Both the position numbers and the translations under genes were made by a program. Shown here piece by piece: positions 24,502-37,792 of a stretch of 64,000 nucleotides of DNA (the stretch's first letter is position 1; each line of letters opens with the position of its first letter). Source of the stretch: Paragordius varius (taxonomy: Eukaryota; Nematomorpha); contig OZ176050.1 in assembly GCA_964247055.1 (NCBI GenBank), positions 558,001 through 622,000 of the forward strand. The letters run 5' to 3'. The notes under the pieces were generated by a model. It saw only the letters and a list, made by a program, of their open reading frames with translations. It had not been told where the DNA came from and searched no databases.

Positions 24502-25537
24502 CAAATATTTTGGGGATCGGACTATAAATGTAATTTTTATGAATTTTTTAAATATTTAAAAAATTTATTTTATACGATTTTAAAAATAAAAATGGCTACC
24601 TAAAATCCAAATTTGATCAGGTGATGTCACCATAATTTTTTTTGGGTAGCCCTATGGTAGTTCCATCATCACCCCAAATATTTTCGAGATCGGAGTATAA
24701 ATGTAATTTTTATGAATTTTTTAAATATTTAAAAAATTTATTTTATTCGATTTTAAAAATAAAAATGGCTACCTAAAATCCAAATTTGATCAGGTGATGT
24801 CACTATAATTTTTTTGGGTAGCCCTATGGTAGTTCCATCATCACCCCAAATATTTTGGGGATCGGACTATAAATGTAATTTTTATGAATTTTTTAAATAT
24901 TTAAAAAATTTATTTTATACGATTTTAAAAATAAAAATGGCTACCTAAAATCCAAATTTGATCAGGTGATGTCGCCATAATTTTTTTTGGGTAGCCCTAT
25001 GGTAGTTCCATCATCACCCCAAATATTTTCGAGATCGGAGTATAAATGTAATTTTTATGAATTTTTTAAATATTTAAAAAATTTTGTTTATACGATTTTA
25101 AAAATAAAAATGGCTACCTAAAATCCAAATTTGATCAGGTGATGTCACTATAATTTTTATGGGTAGCCCTATGGTAGTTCCATCATCACCCCAAATATTT
25201 TCGAGATCGGAGTATAAATGTAATTTTTATGAATTTTTTAAATATTTAAAAAATTTATTTTATACGATTTTAAAAATAAAAATGGCTACCTAAAATCCAA
25301 ATTTGATCAGGTGATGTCACCATAATTTTTTTTGCGTAGCCCTATGGTAGTTCCATCGTCACCGCAAATATTTTCGAGATCGGAGTATAAATGTAATTTT
25401 TATGAATTTTTTAAATATTTAAAAAATTTATTTTATACGATATTAAAAATAAAAATGGCTACCTAAAATCCAAATTTGATCAGGTGATGTCACTATAATT
25501 TTTTTTGGGTAGCCCTATGGTAGTTCCATCATCACCC
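24502..25537. repeat. Six-monomer derivative of the 1,209-bp unit
   Basis: Compared with 10330-11538 it lacks one GTCGAG/CACATC-side monomer, so the TTTTATTCGA marker (24745) is 13,999 rather than 14,172 bp from its partner. The remaining order (GGGG with GTCGCC, TTTTGTTT, GCGTAG, GCAAAT/ATATTAAA) is kept. TCGTCACC near 25358 is a private change. Confidence 0.85.
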
Positions 25538-28500
25538 CAAATATTTTCGTGATCGGAGTATAAATGTAATTTTTATGAATTTTTTAAATATTTAAAAAAT
25601 TTATTTTATACGATTTTAAAAATAAAAATGGCTACCTAAAATCCAAATTTGATCAGGTGATGTCACTATAATTTTTATGGGTAGCCCTATGGTAGTTCCA
25701 TCATCACCCCAAATATTTTGGGGATCGGACTATAAATGTAATTTTTATGAATTTTTTAAATATTTAAAAAATTTATTTTATACGATTTTAAAAATAAAAA
25801 TGGCTACCTAAAATCCAAATTTGATCAGGTGATGTCGCCATAATTTTTTTTGGGCAGCCCTATCACCCCAAATATTTTCGAGATCGGAGTATAAATGTAA
25901 TTTTTATGAATTTTTTAAATATTTAAAAAATTTATTTTATACGATTTTAAAAATAAAAATGGCTACCTAAAATCCAAATTTGATCAGGTGATGTCGCCAT
26001 AATTTTTTTTGGGTAGCTCTATAGTAGTTCCATCATCACCCCAAATATTTTGGGGATCGGAGTATAAATGTAATTTTTATGAATTTTTTAAATATTTAAA
26101 AAATTTATTTTATACGATTTTAAAAATAAAAATGGCTACCTAAAATCCAAATTTGATCAGGTGATGTCGCCATAATTTTTTTTGGGTAGCCCTATTCCAT
26201 CATCACCCCAAATATTGTCGAGATCGGAGTATAAATGTAATTTTTATGAATTTTTTAAATATTTAAAAAATTTATTTTATACGATTTTAAAAATAAAAAT
26301 TGCTACCTAAAATCCAAATTTGATCAGGTGATGTCACCATAATTTTTTTTGGGTAGCCCTATGGTAGTTCCATCATCACCCCAAATATTTTGGGGATCGG
26401 ACTATAAATGTAATTTTTATGAATTTTTTAAATATTTAAAAAATTTATTTTATACGATTTTAAAAATAAAAATGGCTACCTAAAATCCAAATTTGATCAG
26501 GTGATGTCGCCATAATTTTTTTTGGGTAGCCCTATGGTAGTTCCATCATCACCCCAAATATTTTCGAGATCGGAGTATAAATGTAATTTTTATGAATTTT
26601 TTAAATATTTAAAAAATTTATTTTATACGATTTTAAAAATAAAAATGGCTACCTAAAATCCAAATTTGATCAGGTGATGTCACCATAATTTTTTTTGCGT
26701 AGCCCTATGGTAGTTCCATCATCACCGCAAATATTTTCGAGATCGGAGTATAAATGTAATTTTTATGAATTTTTTAAATATTTAAAAAATTTATTTTATA
26801 CGATATTAAAAATAAAAATGGCTACCTAAAATCCAAATTTGATCAGGTGATGTCACTATAATTTTTTTTGGGTAGCCCTATGGTAGTTCCATCATCACCC
26901 CAAATATTTTCGTGATCGGAGTATAAATGTAATTTTTATGAATTTTTTAAATATTTAAAAAATTTATTTTATACGATTTTAAAAATAAAAATGGCTACCT
27001 AAAATCCAAATTTGATCAGGTGATGTCACTATAATTTTTATGGGTAGCCCTATGGTCATCATCACCCCAAATATTTTGGGGATCGGACTATAAATGTAAT
27101 TTTTATGAATTTTTTAAATATTTAAAAAATTTATTTTATACGATTTTAAAAATAAAAATGGCTACCTAAAATCCAAATTTGATCAGGTGATGTCGCCATA
27201 ATTTTTTTTGGGCAGCCCTATCACCCCAAATATTTTCGAGATCGGAGTATAAATGTAATTTTTATGAATTTTTTAAATATTTAAAAAATTTATTTTATAC
27301 GATTTTAAAAATAAAAATGGCTACCTAAAATCCAAATTTGATCAGGTGATGTCGCCATAATTTTTTTTGGGTAGCTCTATAGTAGTTCCATCATCACCCC
27401 AAATATTTTGGGGATCGGAGTATAAATGTAATTTTTATGAATTTTTTAAATATTTAAAAAATTTATTTTATACGATTTTAAAAATAAAAATGGCTACCTA
27501 AAATCCAAATTTGATCAGGTGATGTCGCCATAATTTTTTTTGGGTAGCCCTATTCCATCATCACCCCAAATATTGTCGAGATCGGAGTATAAATGTAATT
27601 TTTATGAATTTTTTAAATATTTAAAAAATTTATTTTATGCGATTTTAAAAATAAAAATGGCTACCTAAAATCCAAATTTGATCAGGTGATGTCACCATAA
27701 TTTTTTTTGCGTAGCCCTATGATAGTTCCATCATCACCCCAAATATTTTCGAGATCGGAGTATAAATGTAATTTTTATGAATTTTTTAAATATTTAAAAA
27801 AATTATTTTATACGATTTTAAAAATAAAAATGGCTACCTAAAATCCAAATTTGATCAGGTGATGTCACCATAATTTTTTTTGCGTAGCCCTATGGTATTT
27901 CCATCATCACCCCAAATATTTTGGGGATCGGACTATAAATGTAATTTTTTTAAATATTTAAAAAATTTATTTTATACGATTTTAAAAATAAAAATGGCTA
28001 CCTAAAATCCAAATTTGATCAGGTGATGTCACCATAATTTTTTTTGGGTAGCCCTATGGTAGTTCCATCATCACCCCAAATATTGTCGAGATCGGAGTAT
28101 AAATGTAATTTTTTTGAATTTTTTAAATATTTAAAAAATTTATTTTATACGATTTTAAAAATAAAAATGGCTACCTAAAATCCAAATTTGATCAGGTGAT
28201 GTCACCATAATTTTTTTTGCGTAGCCCTATGGTAGTTCCATCATCACCCCAAATATTTTGGGGATCGGACTATAAATGTAATTTTTATGAATTTTTTAAA
28301 TATTTAAAAAATTTATTTTATACGATTTTAAAAATAAAAATGGCTACCTAAAATCCAAATTTGATCAGGTGATGTCGCCATAATTTTTTTTGGGTAGCCC
28401 TATGGTAGTTCCATCATCACCCCAAATATTTTGGGGATCGGACTATAAATGTAATTTTTATGAATTTTTTAAATATTTAAAAAATTTATTTTATACGATT

Positions 28501-30575
28501 TTAAAAATAAAAATGGCTACCTAAAATCCAAATTTGATCAGGTGATGTCACCATAATTTTTTTTGGGTAGCCCTATGGTAGTTTCATCATCACCCCAAAT
28601 ATTTTGGGGATCGGACTATAAATGTAATTTTTATGAATTTTTTAAATATTTAAAAAATTTATTTTATACGATTTTAAAAATAAAAATGGCTACCTAAAAT
28701 CCAAATTTGATCAGGTGATGTCACCATAATTTTTTTTGGGTAGCCCTATGGTAGTTCCATCATCACCCCAAATATTTTCGAGATCGGAGTATAAATGTAA
28801 TTTTTATGAATTTTTTAAATATTTAAAAAATTTATTTTATACTTTAAAAATAAAAATGGCTACCTAAAATCCAAATTTGATCAGGTGATGTCACCATAAT
28901 TTTTTTTAAGTAGCCCTATGGTAGTTCCATCATCACCCCAAATATTGTCGAGATCGGAGTATAAATGTAATTTTTTTGAATTATTTAAATATTTAAAAAA
29001 TTTATTTTATACGATTTTAAAAATAAAAATGGCTACCTAAAATCCAAATTTGATCAGGTGATGTCACCATAATTTTTTTTGGGTAGCCCTATGGTAGTTC
29101 CATCATCACCCCAAATATTTTCGAGATCGGAGTATAAATGTAATTTTTATGAATTTTTTAAATATTTAAAAAATTTATTTTATACGATATTAAAAATAAA
29201 AATGGCTACCTAAAATCCAAATTTGATCAGGTAATGTCGCCATAATTTTTTTTGGGTAGCCCTATAGTAGTTCCATCATCACCCCAAATATTTTCGAGAT
29301 CGGAGTATAAATGTAATTTTTATGAATTTTTTAAATATTTAAAAAATTTATTTTATACGATTTTAAAAAAAAAATGGCTACCTAAAATCCAAATTTGATC
29401 AGGTGATGTCACTATAATTTTTTTTGGGTAGCCCTATGGTAGTTCCATCATCACCCCAAATATTTTCGAGATCGAAGTATAAATGTAATTTTTATGAATT
29501 TTTTAAATATTTAAAAAATTTATTTTATACGATTTTAAAAATAAAAATGGCTACCTAAAATCCAAATTTGATCAGGTGATGTCGCTATAATTTATTATGG
29601 GTAGCCCTATGGTAGTTCCATCATCACCCCAAATATTTTGGGGATCGGACTATAAATGTAATTTTTATGAATTTTTTAAATATTTAAAAAATTTATTTTA
29701 TACGATTTTAAAAATAAAAATGGCTACCTAAAATCCAAATTTGATCAGGTGATGTCACCATAATTTTTTTTGGGTAGCCCTATGGTAGTTCCATCATCAC
29801 CCCAAATATTGTCGAGATCGGAGTATAAATGTAATTTCTATGAATTTTTTAAATATTTAAAAAATTTATTTTATACGATTTTAAAAATAAAAATGGCTAT
29901 CTAAAATCCCAATTTGATCAGGTGATGTCGCCATAATTTTTTTTGGGTAGCCCTATGGTAGTTCCATCATCACATCAAATATTTTCGAGATCGGAGTATA
30001 AATGTAATTTTTATAAATTTATACGATTTTAAAAATAAAAATGGCTACCTAAAATCCAAATTTGATCAGGTGATGTCACTATAATTTTTTTGGGTAGCCC
30101 TATGGTAGTTCCATCATCACCCCAAATATTTTGGGGATCGGACTATAAATGTAATTTTTATGAATTTTTTAAATATTTAAAAAATTTATTTTATACGATA
30201 TTAAAAATAAAAATGGCTACCTAAAATCCAAATTTGATCAGGTAATGTCGCCATAATTTTTTTTGGGTAGCCCTATAGTAGTTCCATCATCACCCCAAAT
30301 ATTTTCGAGATCGGAGTATAAATGTAATTTTTATGAATTTTTTAAATATTTAAAAAATTTATTTTATACGATTTTAAAAAAAAAATGGCTACCTAAAATC
30401 CAAATTTGATCAGGTGATGTCACTATAATTTTTTTTGGGTAGCCCTATGGTAGTTCCATCATCACCCCAAATATTTTCGAGATCGAAGTATAAATGTAAT
30501 TTTTATGAATTTTTTAAATATTTAAAAAATTTATTTTATACGATTTTAAAAATAAAAATGGCTATCTAAAATCCA
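25538..30575. repeat. Long duplicated segment, copy 2 (partner 13947-19140)
   Basis: It starts at a CGTG monomer and follows copy 1 at 11,607 then 11,435/11,434 bp spacing to the GATCGAAGTATAA monomer near 30.5 kb. It lacks one 172-bp monomer. Private changes include AAATTGCTACC near 26300 and TTTTATGCGA near 27639. Confidence 0.92.
27068..27912. repeat. 845-bp five-monomer module, occurrence 4
   Basis: Same order and length as the other modules, 6,164 bp from the copy at 20904. Single changes seen are TTTTATGCGA (about 27639) and CTATGATAG (about 27720). Confidence 0.93.
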
Positions 30576-30640
30576 AATTTGATCAGGTGATGTCGCTATA
30601 ATTTATTATGGGTAGCCCTATGGTAGTTCCATCATCACCC
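29630..30640. repeat. 1,011-bp six-monomer unit, first of a pair
   Basis: Six types as described for 18196-19140, ending with GTCGCTATAATTTATTATGGG (marker at 30592). The marker before the unit is at 29581, so spacing is exactly 1,011 bp, as it is for the deletion monomer (30015/31026) and AGGTAATG (29231/30242). Confidence 0.93.
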
Positions 30641-31824
30641 CAAATATTTTGGGGATCGGACTATAAATGTAATTTTTATGAATTTTTTAAATATTAAAAA
30701 AATTTATTTTATACGATTTTAAAAATAAAAATGGCTACCTAAAATCCAAATTTGATCAGGTGATGTCACCATAATTTTTTTTGGGTAGCCCTATGGTAGT
30801 TCCATCATCACCCCAAATATTGTCGAGATCGGAGTATAAATGTAATTTCTATGAATTTTTTAAATATTTAAAAAATTTATTTTATACGATTTTAAAAATA
30901 AAAATGGCTATCTAAAATCCCAATTTGATCAGGTGATGTCGCCATAATTTTTTTTGGGTAGCCCTATGGTAGTTCCATCATCACATCAAATATTTTCGAG
31001 ATCGGAGTATAAATGTAATTTTTATAAATTTATACGATTTTAAAAATAAAAATGGCTACCTAAAATCCAAATTTGATCAGGTGATGTCACTATAATTTTT
31101 TTGGGTAGCCCTATGGTAGTTCCATCATCACCCCAAATATTTTGGGGATCGGACTATAAATGTAATTTTTATGAATTTTTTAAATATTTAAAAAATTTAT
31201 TTTATACGATTTTAAAAATAAAAATGGCTACCTAAAATCCAAATTTGATCAGGTGATGTCGCCATAATTTTTTTTGGGTAGCCCTATGGTAGTTCCATCA
31301 TCACCCCAAATATTTTCGAGATCGGAGTATAAATGTAATTTTTATGAATTTTTTAAATATTTAAAAAATTTTGTTTATACGATATTAAAAATAAAAATGG
31401 CTACCTAAAATCCAAATTTGCTCAGGTAATGTCGCCATAATTTTTTTTGGGTAGCCCTATAGTAGTTCCATCATCACCCCAAATATTTTCGAGATCGGAG
31501 TATAAATGTAATTTTTATGAATTTTTTAAATATTTAAAAAATTTATTTTATACGATTTTAAAAAAAAAATGGCTACCTAAAATCCAAATTTGATCAGGTG
31601 ATGTCACTATAATTTTTTTTGGGTAGCCCTATGGTAGTTCCATCATCACCCCAAATATTTTCGAGATCGAAGTATAAATGTAATTTTTATGAATTTTTTA
31701 AATATTTAAAAAATTTATTTTATACGATTTTAAAAATAAAAATGGCTACCTAAAATCCAAATTTGATCAGGTGATGTCGCCATAATTTATTTTGGGTAGC
31801 CCTATGGTAGTTCCATCATCACCC
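30641..31824. repeat. 1,184-bp seven-monomer variant of the six-monomer unit
   Basis: Same beginning as 29630-30640, but a GGGG/GTCGCC monomer followed by a TTTTGTTT/ATATTAAA monomer replaces one unit, adding 173 bp. The last monomer has GTCGCC with TTTATTTTGGG. AGGTAATG spacing is 1,184 (30242/31426). GCTCAGG at about 31421 is a rare hit in the otherwise conserved GATCAGG. Confidence 0.9.
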
Positions 31825-32342
31825 CAAATATTTTGGGGATCGGACTATAAATGTAATTTTTATGAATTTTTTAAATATTTAAAAAATTTATTTTATACGA
31901 TTTTAAAAATAAAAATGGCTACCTAAAATCCAAATTTGATCAGGTGATGTCACCATAATTTTTTTTGGGTAGCCCTATGGTAGTTCCATCATCACCCCAA
32001 ATATTGTCGAGATCGGAGTATAAATGTAATTTTTATGAATTTTTTAAATATTTAAAAAATTTATTTTATACGATTTTAAAAATAAAAATGGCTACCTAAA
32101 ATCCAAATTTGATCAGGTGATGTCACTATAATTTTTTTTGGGTAGCCCTATGGTAGTTCCATCATCACCCCAAATATTTTCGAGATCGGAGTATAAATGT
32201 AATTTTTATGAATTTTTTAAATATTTAAAAAATTTATTTTATACGATTTTAAAAATAAAAATGGCTACCTAAAATCCAAATTTGATCAGGTGATGTCACT
32301 ATAATTTTTATGGGTAGCCCTATGGTAGTTCCATCATCACCC

Positions 32343-33187
32343 CAAATATTTTGGGGATCGGACTATAAATGTAATTTTTATGAATTTTTTAAATATTTAA
32401 AAAATTTATTTTATACGATTTTAAAAATAAAAATGGCTACCTAAAATCCAAATTTGATCAGGTGATGTCGCCATAATTTTTTTTGGGTAGCCCTATCACC
32501 CCAAATATTTTCGAGATCGGAGTATAAATGTAATTTTTATGAATTTTTTAAATATTTATAAAATTTATTTTATACGATTTTAAAAATAAAAATGGCTACC
32601 TAAAATCCAAATTTGATCAGGTGATGTCGCCATAATTTTTTTTGGGTAGCCCTATAGTAGTTCCATCATCACCCCAAATTTTTTGGGGATCGGAGTATAA
32701 ATATAATTTTTATGAATTTTTTAAATATTTAAAAAATTTATTTTATACGATTTTAAAAATAAAAATGGCTACCTAAAATCCAAATTTGATCAGGTGATGT
32801 CGCCATAATTTTTTTTGGGTAGCCCTATTCCATCATCACCCCAAATATTGTCGAGATCGGAGTATAAATGTAATTTTTATGAATTTTTTAAATATTTAAA
32901 AAATTTATTTTATACGATTTTAAAAATAAAAATGGCTACCTAAAATCCAAATTTGATCAGGTGATGTCACCATAATTTTTTTTGCGTAGCCCTATGGTAG
33001 TTCCATCATCACCCCAAATATTTTCGAGATCGGAGTATAAATGTAATTTTTATGAATTTTTTAAATATTTAAAAAAATTATTTTATACGATTTTAAAAAT
33101 AAAAATGGCTACCTAAAATCCAAATTTGATCAGGTGATGTCACCATAATTTTTTTAGCGTAGCCCTATGGTATTTCCATCATCACCC
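32343..33187. repeat. 845-bp five-monomer module, occurrence 5 (variant)
   Basis: Same length and deletions, but with distinct changes: GGGTAG rather than GGGCAG before the 14-bp deletion, ATTTATAAAATTT, GCCCTATAGTAG instead of GCTCTATAG, CAAATTTTTTGGGG and GTATAAATATAA. The copy at 38657 shares these, so 32343 and 38657 form a subgroup. Confidence 0.92.
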
Positions 33188-34904
33188 CAAATATTTTGGG
33201 GATCGGACTATAAATGTAATTTTTTTAAATATTTAAAAAATTTATTTTATACGATTTTAAAAATAAAAATGGCTACCTAAAATCCAAATTTGATCAGGTG
33301 ATGTCACCATAATTTTTTTTGGGTAGCCCTATGGTAGTTCCATCATCACCCCAAATATTGTCGAGATCGGAGTATAAATGTAATTTTTTTGAATTTTTTA
33401 AATATTTAAAAAATTTATTTTATACTATTTTAAAAATAAAAATGGCTACCTAAAATCCAAATTTGATCAGGTGATGTCACCATAATTTTTTTTGCGTAGC
33501 CCTATGGTAGTTCCATCATCACCCCAAATATTTTGGGGATCGGACTATAAATGTAATTTTTATGAATTTTTTAAATATTTAAAAAATTTATTTTATACGA
33601 TTTTAAAAATAAAAATGGCTACCTAAAATCCAAATTTGATCAGGTGATGTCGCCATAATTTTTTTTGGGTAGCCCTATGGTAGTTCCATCATCACCCCAA
33701 ATATTTTGGGGATCGGACTATAAATGTAATTTTTATGAATTTTTTAAATATTTAAAAAATTTATTTTATACGATTTTAAAAATAAAAATGGCTACCTAAA
33801 ATCCAAATTTGATCAGGTGATGTCACCATAATTTTTTTTGGGTAGCCCTATGGTAGTTTCATCATCACCCCAAATATTTTGGGGATCGGACTATAAATGT
33901 AATTTTTATGAATTTTTTAAATATTTAAAAAATTTATTTTATACGATTTTAAAAATAAAAATGGCTACCTAAAATCCAAATTTGATCAGGTGATGTCACC
34001 ATAATTTTTTTTGGGTAGCCCTATGGTAGTTCCATCATCACCCCAAATATTTTCGAGATCGGAGTATAAATGTAATTTTTATGAATTTTTTAAATATTTA
34101 AAAAATTTATTTTATACTTTAAAAATAAAAATGGCTACCTAAAATCCAAATTTGATCAGGTGATGTCACCATAATTTTTTTTAAGTAGCCCTATGGTAGT
34201 TCCATCATCACCCCAAATATTGTCGAGATCGGAGTATAAATGTAATTTTTTTGAATTATTTAAATATTTAAAAAATTTATTTTATACGATTTTAAAAATA
34301 AAAATGGCTACCTAAAATCCAAATTTGATCAGGTGATGTCACCATAATTTTTTTTGGGTAGCCCTATGGTAGTTCCATCATCACCCCAAATATTTACGAG
34401 ATCGGAGTATAAATGTAATTTTTATGAATTTTTTAAATATTTAAAAAATTTATTTTATACGATATTAAAAATAAAAATGGCTACCTAAAATCCAAATTTG
34501 ATCAGGTAATGTCGCCATAATTTTTTTTGGGTAGCCCTATAGTAGTTCCATCATCACCCCAAATATTTTCGAGATCGGAGTATAAATGTAATTTTTATGA
34601 ATTTTTTAAATATTTAAAAAATTTATTTTATACGATTTTAAAAAAAAAATGGCTACCTAAAATCCAAATTTGATCAGGTGATGTCACTATAATTTTTTTT
34701 GGGTAGCCCTATGGTAGTTCCATCATCACCCCAAATATTTTCGAGATCGAAGTATAAATGTAATTTTTATGAATTTTTTAAATATTTAAAAAATTTATTT
34801 TATACGATTTTAAAAATAAAAATGGCTACCTAAAATCCAAATTTGATCAGGTGATGTCGCTATAATTTATTATGGGTAGCCCTATGGTAGTTCCATCATC
34901 ACCC

Positions 34905-37099
34905 CAAATATTTTGGGGATCGGACTATAAATGTAATTTTTATGAATTTTATAAATATTTAAAAAATTTATTTTATACGATTTTAAAAATAAAAATGGCT
35001 ACCTAAAATCCAAATTTGATCAGGTGATGTCACCATAATTTTTTTTGGGTAGCCCTATGGTAGTTCCATCATCACCCCAAATATTGTCGAGATCGGAGTA
35101 TAAATGTAATTTCTATGAATTTTTTAAATATTTAAAAAATTTATTTTATACGATTTTAAAAATAAAAATGGCTATCTAAAATCCCAATTTGATCAGGTGA
35201 TGTCGCCATAATTTTTTTTGGGTAGCCCTATGGTAGTTCCATCATCACATCAAATATTTTCGAGATCGGAGTATAAATGTAATTTTTATAAATTTATACG
35301 ATTTTAAAAATAAAAATGGCTACCTAAAATCCAAATTTGATCAGGTGATGTCACTATAATTTTTTTGGGTAGCCCTATGGTAGTTCCATCATCACCCCAA
35401 ATATTTTGGGGATCGGACTATAAATGTAATTTTTATGAATTTTTTAAATATTTAAAAAATTTATTTTATACGATATTAAAAATAAAAATGGCTACCTAAA
35501 ATCCAAATTTGATCAGGTAATGTCGCCATAATTTTTTTTGGGTAGCCCTATAGTAGTTCCATCATCACCCCAAATATTTTCGAGATCGGAGTATAAATGT
35601 AATTTTTATGAATTTTTTAAATATTTAAAAAATTTATTTTATACGATTTTAAAAAAAAAATGGCTACCTAAAATCCAAATTTGATCAGGTGATGTCACTA
35701 TAATTTTTTTTGGGTAGCCCTATGGTAGTTCCATCATCACCCCAAATATTTTCGAGATCGAAGTATAAATGTAATTTTTATGAATTTTTTAAATATTTAA
35801 AAAATTTATTTTATACGATTTTAAAAATAAAAATGGCTACCTAAAATCCAAATTTGATCAGGTGATGTCGCTATAATTTATTATGGGTAGCCCTATGGTA
35901 GTTCCATCATCACCCCAAATATTTTGGGGATCGGACTATAAATGTAATTTTTATGAATTTTTTAAATATTTAAAAAATTTATTTTATACGATTTTAAAAA
36001 TAAAAATGGCTACCTAAAATCCAAATTTGATCAGGTGATGTCACCATAATTTTTTTTGGGTAGCCCTATGGTAGTTCCATCATCACTCCAAATATTGTCG
36101 AGATCGGAGTATAAATGTAATTTCTATGAATTTTTTAAATATTTAAAAAATTTATTTTATACGATTTTAAAAATAAAAATGGCTATCTAAAATCCCAATT
36201 TGATCAGGTGATGTCGCCATAATTTTTTTTGGGTAGCCCTATGGTAGTTCCATCATCACATCAAATATTTTCGAGATCGGAGTATAAATGTAATTTTTAT
36301 AAATTTATACGATTTTAAAAATAAAAATGGCTACCTAAAATCCAAATTTGATCAGGTGATGTCACTATAATTTTTTTGGGTAGCCCTATGGTAGTTCCAT
36401 CATCACCCCAAATATTTTGGGGATCGGACTATAAATGTAATTTTTATGAATTTTTTAAATATTTAAAAAATTTATTTTATACGATTTTAAAAATAAAAAT
36501 GGCTACCTAAAATCCAAATTTGATCAGGTGATGTCGCCATAATTTTTTTTGGGTAGCCCTATGGTAGTTCCATCATCACCCCAAATATTTTCGAGATCGG
36601 AGTATAAATGTAATTTTTATGAATTTTTTAAATATTTAAAAAATTTTGTTTATACGATATTAAAAATAAAAATGGCTACCTAAAATCCAAATTTGATCAG
36701 GTAATGTCGCCATAATTTTTTTTGGGTAGCCCTATAGTAGTTCCATCATCACCCCAAATATTTTCGAGATCGGAGTATAAATGTAATTTTTATGAATTTT
36801 TTAAATATTTAAAAAATTTATTTTATACGATTTTAAAAAAAAAAATGGCTACCTAAAATCCAAATTTGATCAGGTGATGTCACTATAATTTTTTTTGGGT
36901 AGCGCTATGGTAGTTCCATCATCACCCCAAATATTTTCGAGATCGAAGTATAAATGTAATTTTTATGAATTTTTTATATATTTAAAAAATTTATTTTATA
37001 CGATTTTAAAAATAAAAATGGCTACCTAAAATCCAAATTTGATCAGGTGATGTCGCCATAATTTATTTTGGGTAGCCCTATGGTAGTTCCATCATCACC
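34905..37099. repeat. 1,011-bp and 1,184-bp units, second pair
   Basis: 34905-35915 and 35916-37099 reproduce 29630-30640 and 30641-31824 at +5,275 bp, including the extra monomer in the second. Minor differences include GAATTTTATAAAT near 34946, CATCACTCC near 36090 and TAGCGCTATGG near 36900. Confidence 0.92.
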
Positions 37100-37446
37100 C
37101 CAAATATTTTGGGGATCGGACTATAAATGTAATTTTTATAAATTTTTTAAATATTTAAAAAATTTATTTTATACGATTTTAAAAATAAAAATGGCTACCT
37201 AAAATCCAAATTTGATCAGGTGATGTCACCATAATTTTTTTTGGGTAGCCCTATGGTAGTTCCATCATCACCCCAAATATTGTCGAGATCGGAGTATAAA
37301 TGTAATTTTTATGAATTTTTTAAATATTTAAAAAATTTATTTTATACGATTTTAAAAATAAAAATGGCTACCTAAAATCCAAATTTGATCAGGTGATGTC
37401 ACTATAATTTTTTTTGGGTAGCCCTATGGTAGTTCCATCATCACCC

Positions 37447-37792
37447 CAAATATTTTTGGGATCGGACTATAAATGTAATTTTTATGAATTTTTTAAATAT
37501 TTAAATAATTTATTTTATACGATTTTAAAAATAAAAATGGCTACCTAAAATCCAAATTTGATCAGGTGATGTCGCCATAATTTTTTTTGGGTAGCCCTAT
37601 GGTAGTTCCATCATCACCCCAAATATTTTCGAGATCGGAGTATAAATGTAATTTTTATGAATTTTTTAAATATTTAAAAAATTTTGTTTATACGATATTA
37701 AAAATAAAAATGGCTACCTAAAATCCAAATTTGATCAGGTGATGTCACTATAATTTTTTTTGGGTAGCCCTATGGTAGTTCCATCATCACCC
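37447..37792. repeat. Two junction monomers
   Basis: A TATTTTTGGGATCGGACTATAAAT monomer with ATTTAAATAATTT, then a TTTTGTTT/ATATTAAA monomer. They join the end of the 5,275-bp unit to the segment duplicated at 47577. Confidence 0.75.

Larger units (their letters stand above)
27068..32342. repeat. 5,275-bp unit of 31 monomers, copy 1
   Basis: Layout: the 845-bp module; the 164-bp monomer (27913); a GTCGAG monomer (28077); three GGGG monomers (28250, 28423, 28596); the TATACTTT monomer (28769); five more to 29629; a 1,011-bp six-monomer unit (29630); an 1,184-bp seven-monomer form (30641); and three closing monomers (31825, 31998, 32171). The next copy starts at 32343 at exactly 5,275 bp spacing. 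Confidence 0.93.
32343..37446. repeat. 5,275-bp unit, copy 2 (30 of 31 monomers)
   Basis: Markers follow copy 1 at +5,275: 14-bp deletion 27216/32491, TATACTTT 28839/34114, GTCGCTATAA 29581/34856 and 30592/35867, deletion monomer 30015/35290, AGGTAATG 31426/36701. The last monomer of the unit is missing or replaced: at 37447 a TATTTTTGGGATCGG type appears. Confidence 0.93.
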
